Source: MGIIa-L3 sp038150305 (GTDB lineage Archaea > Thermoplasmatota > Poseidoniia > Poseidoniales > Poseidoniaceae). Taken from it: 20,377 nucleotides of DNA. Below the pieces are notes generated by a model. That model saw only the letters and a list, made by a program, of their open reading frames with translations. It was not told the DNA's origin and did not search any database. Below are positions 14,714-20,377 of this stretch, piece by piece (positions within the stretch are counted from its first letter, which is position 1; every line of letters begins with the position of its first letter). A program made the translations under genes and the position numbers. The DNA is taken from the NCBI GenBank assembly GCA_038150305.1, contig JAYOTG010000031.1:1-20377 (forward strand), given 5' to 3'.

Positions 14714-17142
14714 GCGTCACCCTCCGTCCAGTCCAGGATGTTCCCGCTTGGGGCCACGGCCTCCGCAGCCACCTCGGCAGGTGCTGCATCGGGCTGGGTT
14801 TCCTCGACGGTTGAGGGTGTGGCGTCCTCCTGCGGTGCTTCATCGTCTTGGCCCCCGTCCTCGCCTTCGGTGAGCACCTCTTCCTGGCGCCGCAGTTCTT
14901 TGAGCAAGGCATCGTCCATTTTGGTGGCGCCAATGACGTCACCTGCGCCGCGGTAGAACACCTCCGTCTCCGTCCAGTCGCCCTTCTCGAGGCCCTCCAA
15001 GGCGAAGGTGATGGTGGCGGATTCGCCCGGCTTGAGGGTCTCCAATTTCCATGCCCACACGCCGGTCATTTCCGAGCGGCCGCCGCGGTCGTTGTCGACC
15101 ATGGTCGCGCCTTCACGCTGAGGCCAATTGGCCAACAAGGTGTAGGAGCGGGCTTTGGCGGTGTAGTTGCTCAAGGAAATCTCGACGTTGGTGCGTTTGC
15201 TTTCCTTGTCCCACGCCGTCGCTTCTTGCGCGATGACAGCGTTCATGATTTTCGTGATCGAACCGGCCAACGTCGGGACTTCACGACCAAGAATGGACGC
15301 CGATTTCTCGGCGATGGCCGGGAGGATGTCGGTGATGAGTTCGAACTTCTCCTGCGTCTTGGCGAGTTTCTTCTTCTTCTCCAGGTGCTTGCGCAAGCCT
15401 CGGCCAAGTTCGAGCATGGCCTTGCGCGCTTCTTCGCGCACCTCTTCGTTGTCCGCGACCGCTTCTTTGGCCTCGGAAGTGAACTGGACGTTGGTGCTGG
15501 CCAGGTGCACCAGGACCGCAGCAGGTCCCTTTGGCACGCCGTTGCCGCCGGGCTGGTCCAGACCGTATTGGCGCCAGTCCACCGACTCGATCGCCTTGGT
15601 CAACATGCACCCACCCTGCTGGTACATCAGGGGCACGCGGTTGGCAAAGCGGAGGACTTCGACCGCCGAATCCGCAGGCATGCCCTCGCCAAAGATGAGG
15701 CCGACCTCGATTTGGAAGGGGTTGCCCGAGCTGACCGCAGGTGCGCGCGTCAGGGTCGTGACGAAGCGGGAATCGATGGTCTTCGACAGCCCCTTTTTGA
15801 TGAGCAGTTCCTCGATGGGGGACAAACAGTCGATGGGCGGCTTGAGCAACTTCACCGGCTCAAAGACGATGCGTGGGTCCCACGTTTTGCGCAGGTGCTT
15901 GGAGATGGCGTCAGCGGTTTGCTTGTTCCACGGCCCGTCGCCGTGCGTGCTCTGGACGGTGCTGCGCAATTCGACGAGGCTCTCCTCCCAGTGCATGTCG
16001 GTGCGCGAGGTTACGATGTCGAGCAGGTCGTCGATGGTCGCCTCGGTGAGCGCGTCCATCAGATCGCCGTGCTTGGCGTCCGCGATGGGCGCACTGGGAA
16101 CGCCGGGACGGCGTGCGTCGGCCACGTAAATCCGCGAGCCGCGGTGGTCGAGGCGGTAGGGACGAAGGTAGCCCCGGATGCCTTGGAAGGTCTCGGCCAG
16201 CGCGCGAATCTGCTCCGGGTCGAGGCGGCCAGGGCGCGATTTGAGCGGCTGACCCTTGGCGTCGACCAAGCCGGACACCTCGCACATTTCCTTGACCGCA
16301 CGGCCAGGAACGCCCGAGAAATCTGTCTTGAGGAAGATGCTCAGGTTGGCGGCCTTGGTGGCCTTGGCCAGACGGTTGAGTTGGCCCAATTCGATGCCGT
16401 GCGGGTGCGGCTTGATGGCGCTGACTTTGCGCGGCAGCCGCTCTGTGACGCGCGGCCAGTGCGTCGTCTCCCCGTCCGGGTCGACGAAAGTGATGCTGGC
16501 GTGCGGGTTGACGATGCTCGTCATGCGCAGGTACTGCCAGACGCTCTGCTTGCCGCGTTGGAACTTGGCCTTCATGCGGCAGCGCACGTTGAGGCCGGAC
16601 ACCTTCTCCGTGCCGTCCTCAAGGACCCACGGAACGCGCTGTTCCTTGCTCTTGATGGCCTTGTTCGACTTGGTGTCAAGGCCCAGTTCCATTTCGACGG
16701 CCGTCGTTTCGCTGGCGATTTTGGAGCGCACGTGGGTGGGTTTTCCGGTGGTGAGTTGGCTGTACATCACCACGCCCGTGATGCCGATGCCCTGCTGACC
16801 GCGGGATTGGCGGATGGCGTGGAAGCGCGAACCGAAGAGCAACTGTCCGAACACCTTAGCGATGCTGTCGCGAGGGATACCGGGGCCGTTGTCCTCGACC
16901 TCCAGTTCGATGACGTCGCGCTTCGGATCGGCCTTGCGGATGCTGATTTTGATGTCAGGCAAAATGCGCGCTTCTTCACACGCGTCAAGGGCGTTATCCA
17001 CGGCCTCCTTGACGGCCGTAATGAGGGAGCGGTGAAGGCTGTCAAAGCCGAGGAAGTGCTTGTTCTTCTCAAAGAACTCAGAGATGGAGGCTTGCTTCTG
17101 ATTGCCGGCCATTCGTGTGGCGATGTCCCTCTTTTCACTCAT
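14710..17142 (-). CDS. top6B: DNA topoisomerase VI subunit B, with long C-terminal extension
   Basis: Length is 810 residues. The GHKL ATPase domain has the N box KEAVDNALDA (Glu46, Asn50), DNGPGIP (84-90) and SRGQQGIGITG (113-123). The H2TH and transducer regions follow to about 480. The start could also be Met11 (MAGNQKQASISEFF), closer to where other archaeal sequences begin. The protein is long for the family (commonly about 530-650 residues). The extra sequence includes a charged helix with a KKKKLAK run, an Ig-like beta region (about 640-755, with LETLKPGESATITFALEG), and a disordered acidic tail of about 55 residues that contains PSTVEET and ends NILDWTEGDA. The stop overlaps the Top6A start. 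It starts 96 bases after the hydro-lyase stop with no clear TATA box between, so cotranscription is possible. Confidence 0.97.
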   Translation of the reverse strand: MSEKRDIATRMAGNQKQASISEFFEKNKHFLGFDSLHRSLITAVKEAVDNALDACEEARILPDIKISIRKADPKRDVIELEVEDNGPGIPRDSIAKVFGQLLFGSRFHAIRQSRGQQGIGITGVVMYSQLTTGKPTHVRSKIASETTAVEMELGLDTKSNKAIKSKEQRVPWVLEDGTEKVSGLNVRCRMKAKFQRGKQSVWQYLRMTSIVNPHASITFVDPDGETTHWPRVTERLPRKVSAIKPHPHGIELGQLNRLAKATKAANLSIFLKTDFSGVPGRAVKEMCEVSGLVDAKGQPLKSRPGRLDPEQIRALAETFQGIRGYLRPYRLDHRGSRIYVADARRPGVPSAPIADAKHGDLMDALTEATIDDLLDIVTSRTDMHWEESLVELRSTVQSTHGDGPWNKQTADAISKHLRKTWDPRIVFEPVKLLKPPIDCLSPIEELLIKKGLSKTIDSRFVTTLTRAPAVSSGNPFQIEVGLIFGEGMPADSAVEVLRFANRVPLMYQQGGCMLTKAIESVDWRQYGLDQPGGNGVPKGPAAVLVHLASTNVQFTSEAKEAVADNEEVREEARKAMLELGRGLRKHLEKKKKLAKTQEKFELITDILPAIAEKSASILGREVPTLAGSITKIMNAVIAQEATAWDKESKRTNVEISLSNYTAKARSYTLLANWPQREGATMVDNDRGGRSEMTGVWAWKLETLKPGESATITFALEGLEKGDWTETEVFYRGAGDVIGATKMDDALLKELRRQEEVLTEGEDGGQDDEAPQEDATPSTVEETQPDAAPAEVAAEAVAPSGNILDWTEGDA

Positions 17143-17213
17143 GCAAGCACCGTCCTGAGGTCCTCCTCCGTCCTGATGACGTCGGGCCTCGAACGGTGCA
17201 CAGGCCTCACCGA

Positions 17214-17230
17214 CGGTTCATGAAGAACCG
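17214..17230. repeat. Hairpin in the gap between the hydro-lyase and Top6B genes
   Basis: CGGTTC and GAACCG form a 6-base stem with loop ATGAA. It begins 8 bases after the hydro-lyase stop on the minus strand. It may help terminate or process that transcript, but no T-run follows. It abuts a tRNA T-arm-like 12-mer at 17229-17240. Confidence 0.35.
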
Positions 17231-17238
17231 GGTTCGAA

Positions 17239-19230
17239 TCACGCAAAGAGGTCGTCTCGCCAAGCGGTGATTTCGCCCGTGAAGGCGCTCGCGGCCACAG
17301 TGAGCGGGCTGGCCAAGTAGAGCCGACCGGGACCGGACCGGCCCTGGAAATTGCGGTTGATGGCCGAGACGGTGACTTGCTCGGCGTCGGTCGAGACGCC
17401 GGGGCCGGCCCCGATGCAGGCGCCGCAACCAGGATCGATGAGCTTCACACCGACGCGTCCGAAGAGGTCGTGCCAGCCTTCGCGCACGGCGAGGTCCTTC
17501 ACGTGACCAGAGCCGTACTGGATGTAGAAATCAACGCCTTCGGCCACGGTCAGGCCGGCCGCTTCGGCCGCCGTGCACACTTCGGCGTAGTAGGCGACGT
17601 CGTCTTCCTTGCCGGCCGTGCACGAGCCGCCGTAAGCGATGTCGATGGCGACCGCGTTGAGGTCGGCCACGTTGGCGCCGTTGGTTGGGTCCGAGGGAAT
17701 GCCGCGGTCGGGATCGCCGGGATGAGCGACCATGGGCTGGATGCCGGAGAGGTCGATGACGTGCACGCCGCCGTCGTAGACCGCGCCCTCGTCAGGCGCG
17801 ACCGCCAAGGCGCGCTGGGCGTCGAGGTCGAGGTCCGGCATGCGCTCGCCCATCCAGGCGTAGAGCAATTCGTCGGCTTCGCAGATGCCGGTGCGGGCGC
17901 TGCATTCCGTGGCCATGTTGCACAGGGTGGCGCGCTCGTCAACGGAAAGCGAGGTAAGGCCAGGGCCGCCGAACTCCATGCTGCGGTTGAGGGTCAACTC
18001 CTCGCGGGCGTGGTCGGCGAGGATGTAGAGGATGACGTCCTTCGCTGTGCAACCGGGGTGGAGTTCGCCCACCAGTTCAAAGCGGATGGATTCGGGCACC
18101 TTGACGAAGGTGAAGCCGGCGCTGACGAGGTTCGCGTATTCGGTCGCGCCCACGCCATAGGTCAGCGCGTTCGAGGCGCCGCCCATGCACGTGTGGCTGT
18201 CCGTGGCCTGAATGAAATCGCCCACTTCGATGAACTCCTCACGCGCCACTTGATGACAGATGCCGGGCGAGACGCCGTCCACGGCGCTGTAATCGCGGAC
18301 GCCGGCGTGGACCTGGAAGGCCTTCTGCAGGTCGCGCAGCACCTGCACCTTGTGCATGAAGGGAATGAAGCGGGGGTTGTGGTCGGCGTACAGCAGGTGG
18401 TCCTCGAAGACCGCGAACTTGTCCGGGTTGGGCAGGGTGTAGTCCTCGCCGTAGACTTCGCTCAGGAAGGTGTGGACCTGCGCGGTCGTGAACTCGTGGG
18501 AATAGCCGCCCTGCACGCCGGCGATCACCGGGTCGTGCGGCTTGACGCACTGACCGTCGGGCTGACCGACCAGGTTGCGCGCGACGATTTTCTCGGCCAT
18601 GGTCATCGGCCGTGAGGGCGTGGTCAGGGCGGGCAAATCGAGTTCGCCCGCCGCAAGGCGCTTGGCGAAGGGGAAGAGTCCACCTTCCTCGAGGATGAGG
18701 CGCGTCACCGGATCGTAGCGTGAGGTGAACTCCTCGAGCGCGAGTTCCTCGCCGTTCTGCAGGCGCTCGAGCATCGCATGGTCGCCCATGAGCTGTCCGA
18801 GGTTGATGTTGTTCCGCTCGTGGATCGGCGCGAAGGAGGCAGCGATGACCAGGCGAATGCCGGCCCAGCGCTCGCACTGCGCCGCGGTTTCACGGCTGGA
18901 GCCGGTGCCCTTGCGCTGGCCGGAGACAATCACTTGGAAGCCGCCGTTGATGAGCGCGTTCTCCTCGAACACCCGCTTGCCTTCGTGCATCAGGCCAGCG
19001 TAGGCGTTCTTGGCGATCTCCGCTGGCTCGTGGTCGAAGCAGACCCATGCCGGCGTCATCACGTCGGTGTTGATGTCGTCGAGCAAATCCTCGACGGAGA
19101 GGTCCTCCATGCGCAGGTTGAGCCCCTCGTAGAGCTGCTTGCGGATGAGCTCCAAATCCTTCGTCAAAAAGAGGACGCGGGCTCCCTCTTCGAGGCGGAT
19201 GACGGATGGCGTTTGGTGCTGCATCCTCAT
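17239..19230 (-). CDS. Aconitase-family hydro-lyase with the swivel (LeuD-like) domain first, fused to the LeuC-like catalytic domain
   Basis: Length is 663 residues from ATG 19230. A TTG at 19281 keeps the frame open but lies upstream of the TATA-like box, so it is unlikely. The N-terminal third is the swivel domain: DDINTDVMTPAW (about 51-62) and GTGSSRETAAQC (108-119), like LeuD DTD..P and GSSRE. The catalytic part follows: ADHNP with Asp283?/His284, GICHQ with His326, ATDSHTCMGG (Asp344, Ser345, His346), GGSCTAGKEDD (Cys537), DPGCGACIG (Cys602, Cys605) and NRNFQGR. The three Cys would hold a 4Fe-4S cluster, so the enzyme looks active. It should isomerise a hydroxy-tricarboxylate or malate-type substrate: aconitase, homoaconitase or isopropylmalate isomerase. 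Domain order is the reverse of classical aconitase and recalls AcnB without its HEAT domain. No leucine, lysine or TCA gene is adjacent to settle the substrate. Confidence 0.93.
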   Translation of the reverse strand: MRMQHQTPSVIRLEEGARVLFLTKDLELIRKQLYEGLNLRMEDLSVEDLLDDINTDVMTPAWVCFDHEPAEIAKNAYAGLMHEGKRVFEENALINGGFQVIVSGQRKGTGSSRETAAQCERWAGIRLVIAASFAPIHERNNINLGQLMGDHAMLERLQNGEELALEEFTSRYDPVTRLILEEGGLFPFAKRLAAGELDLPALTTPSRPMTMAEKIVARNLVGQPDGQCVKPHDPVIAGVQGGYSHEFTTAQVHTFLSEVYGEDYTLPNPDKFAVFEDHLLYADHNPRFIPFMHKVQVLRDLQKAFQVHAGVRDYSAVDGVSPGICHQVAREEFIEVGDFIQATDSHTCMGGASNALTYGVGATEYANLVSAGFTFVKVPESIRFELVGELHPGCTAKDVILYILADHAREELTLNRSMEFGGPGLTSLSVDERATLCNMATECSARTGICEADELLYAWMGERMPDLDLDAQRALAVAPDEGAVYDGGVHVIDLSGIQPMVAHPGDPDRGIPSDPTNGANVADLNAVAIDIAYGGSCTAGKEDDVAYYAEVCTAAEAAGLTVAEGVDFYIQYGSGHVKDLAVREGWHDLFGRVGVKLIDPGCGACIGAGPGVSTDAEQVTVSAINRNFQGRSGPGRLYLASPLTVAASAFTGEITAWRDDLFA

Positions 19231-19256
19231 CCCCGTTCTGGCCAGACGCCGCACCT

Positions 19257-19264
19257 GTTTAACC
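19257..19264 (-). promoter_or_regulatory. TATA-like box for the hydro-lyase
   Basis: On the minus strand GGTTAAAC is centred 30 bases before ATG 19230. With normal archaeal spacing, transcription would start near 19233, giving a nearly leaderless mRNA. This fits the absence of a Shine-Dalgarno site before that ATG. Confidence 0.5.
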
Positions 19265-19421
19265 GAATCGGGAGGGCTCAACCGTCCTTTTGCCCACGGG
19301 AAGAATCAAAACCCGCACACTGAAACCCTTCGCGCGTGAAAAACAGGACACTGCACGCCATTTCAGCCCTTCAGGTACTTGGACTCGATGGAAAAATGTT
19401 GAAATACCTCACCGGTCGGAG

Positions 19422-19428
19422 TTTAAGA
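19422..19428 (+). promoter_or_regulatory. TATA-like box for TFB
   Basis: TTTAAGA is centred about 42 bases before ATG 19467, predicting a transcription start near 19451 and a leader of about 15 bases. The surrounding 19340-19430 stretch is more AT-rich than the genes. Confidence 0.55.
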
Positions 19429-19432
19429 CAGT

Positions 19433-19450
19433 GACCTGATGGTTCAGGTC
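19433..19450 (+). repeat. Perfect inverted repeat between the TATA box and start of TFB
   Basis: GACCTGA-TGGT-TCAGGTC has 7-base perfect arms with a 4-base spacer. It begins 4 bases after the TATA box and ends at the predicted transcription start. As DNA it is placed to act as a repressor operator. As RNA it would be mostly upstream of the leader, so an operator is the likelier reading. Confidence 0.55.
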
Positions 19451-19466
19451 GGTATGGGTGTTGAGT

Positions 19467-20377
19467 ATGGAAGACAGGCATGTGGAAGACGTTGTCAAGT
19501 GCAGTGAATGTGGCAGTCGAAGCCTCACCCGCGACGAGACCCGCGGCGAACTGGTCTGCGACGACTGCGGGCTGGTGCTCGAAGACAACGTGATCGACCA
19601 GGGCGCCGAGTGGCGCGTCTTCTCCCCAGAACAGGGCGACCAGCGCGCCCGTACCGGTGCTCCGATGACCGTCATGCTCCACGACAAGGGATTGTCCACG
19701 GACATCGACTGGCAAAACAAGGACTACTCGGGCAAGACGATCAACTCGCGCTACCGCTCCCAGTTCTACCGCATGCGCAAGTGGCAGAAGCGCTCCCGTG
19801 TGAGCAACGCCACCGAGCGCAACCTCGCCATGGCCCTCGCTGAGCTGGACCGCATGGCCAGCCGCCTCGAGTTGCCCAAGTCGGTCCGCGAAGCGGCCGC
19901 TGTGAACTACAAGAAAGCCGTCGACAAGCGTCTCATCCGCGGCCGCTCCATCGAAGGTGTCGCTGCTGCCTCCCTGTACGCGGCCTGCCGCCAGTGTGGC
20001 GTGCCCCGCACCCTTGACGAGATCGGCCAAGCGAGCCGCACCGGCCGCAAGGAAATCGGCCGCACGTACCGTTTCATGGTCCGCGAACTGAAGATGAAGA
20101 TCATGCCCACGGGGCCTGAGGATTACATCTCCCGTTTCTGCAGCGGTCTCGGCCTCGACGCCGAGGTCGAAGCGAAGGCCTACGAGCTCATCAAGGCCGC
20201 CCAGGAGAAGGAATTGACCAGCGGACGTGGCCCCACCGGCATCGCCGCCTCGATCATCTACATCGCCAGCGTGCTCTGCGGCAAGCGCCGCACCCAGCGT
20301 GAAGTCGCCGAAGTGGCGGGCGTGACCGAAGTGACGATCCGCAACCGGTACAAGGAACTCATTCAGAACCTGAACAT
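19467..20377 (+). CDS. tfb: Transcription initiation factor B (TFB), 3' end cut off by the window
   Basis: 303 complete codons are present from ATG 19467; the gene runs off the right edge, probably close to its end. The N-terminal zinc ribbon has Cys12-x2-Cys15 and Cys31-x2-Cys34. The B-finger/linker follows (AEWRVFSPEQGDQRARTGAPM), then two cyclin-like repeats, the first with RGRSIEGVAAASLYAACR and the second with GRGPTGIAASIIYIAS and the HTH segment TQREVAEVAGVTEVTIRNRYKEL. TFB binds TBP-DNA and the BRE and recruits RNA polymerase. It may be one of several paralogs; that cannot be judged here. It is divergent from the hydro-lyase. There is no strong Shine-Dalgarno site; an inverted repeat precedes the gene. 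Confidence 0.97.
   Translation, partial: MEDRHVEDVVKCSECGSRSLTRDETRGELVCDDCGLVLEDNVIDQGAEWRVFSPEQGDQRARTGAPMTVMLHDKGLSTDIDWQNKDYSGKTINSRYRSQFYRMRKWQKRSRVSNATERNLAMALAELDRMASRLELPKSVREAAAVNYKKAVDKRLIRGRSIEGVAAASLYAACRQCGVPRTLDEIGQASRTGRKEIGRTYRFMVRELKMKIMPTGPEDYISRFCSGLGLDAEVEAKAYELIKAAQEKELTSGRGPTGIAASIIYIASVLCGKRRTQREVAEVAGVTEVTIRNRYKELIQNLN

Noticed and set aside
14848..17223. 791-codon open frame on the plus strand opposite topoisomerase VI B
   Set aside because: It mirrors the real gene. Its translation is low-complexity (runs rich in Arg, Gly, Val, His) with no recognisable domain, and it arises from the high third-position GC of the minus-strand gene.
17219..17241. Possible complete tRNA suggested by GGTTCGAATC
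   Set aside because: The flanking bases CCGGG and CACGC cannot pair as a T stem, there is no variable loop, and the segment overlaps the hydro-lyase stop codon.
17377..18615. 412-codon open frame on the plus strand opposite the hydro-lyase
   Set aside because: It is the antisense of conserved aconitase motifs and has no independent features.
19336..19434. 32-codon frame starting GTG in the TFB upstream region (start VKNRTLHAISALQVLG)
   Set aside because: It has no ribosome binding site, it runs through the TFB TATA box, and its codon use is unlike the neighbours. It is more likely regulatory DNA than a gene.

Overview
The window is archaeal. It carries a TFB-type transcription factor, both subunits of DNA topoisomerase VI, TATA-like TTAAG/TTAAAC boxes ahead of several genes, and Shine-Dalgarno sites of the GGAGGTGA type at a constant distance from starts. 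The DNA is GC-rich with strong third-position GC, which is why long antisense frames lie opposite the real genes. A bacterial/eukaryotic-style glycerolipid acyltransferase, a giant secreted VWA/propeller protein and a topoisomerase VI operon together suggest a marine Thermoplasmatota lineage such as Poseidoniales (Marine Group II). That placement is inference, not proof.

Layout. (1) Positions 1-54 hold the 3' part of a tRNA-Arg(CCU). (2) Positions 132-6071 hold five tightly packed plus-strand genes: a four-helix membrane protein of unknown function that probably starts at CTG; a succinate-dehydrogenase-like flavoprotein that has lost the known catalytic residues; a HIT hydrolase; an HX5D-class acyltransferase with a membrane C-terminus; and a conserved archaeal protein resembling DUF2299. 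(3) Positions 6160-11184 encode one 1674-residue surface protein with its own promoter and ribosome binding site: signal peptide, a seven-bladed propeller with a von Willebrand A domain inserted in blade 4, about six Ig/CARDB-like domains, a transmembrane helix and a short tail. (4) Positions 11199-19230 are all minus strand, transcribed right to left: a swivel-first aconitase-family hydro-lyase, topoisomerase VI B, topoisomerase VI A, two membrane proteins of the same topology, and an ArsR-like winged-helix regulator. (5) From 19467 to the window end runs TFB, divergent from the hydro-lyase, with a perfect inverted repeat between its TATA box and start.

How the parts may work together. The 4-bp stop/start overlaps and stop-embedded ribosome binding sites (HIT/acyltransferase, Top6B/Top6A, the two small membrane proteins) point to translationally coupled operons. 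The small membrane pair sits directly downstream of Top6A and upstream of the regulator. The intergenic gap at 19231-19466 is the only regulatory region longer than 200 bases; it carries two divergent promoters. No gene-free stretch exceeds 300 bases, and I saw no CRISPR array, insertion sequence, rRNA or replication origin.
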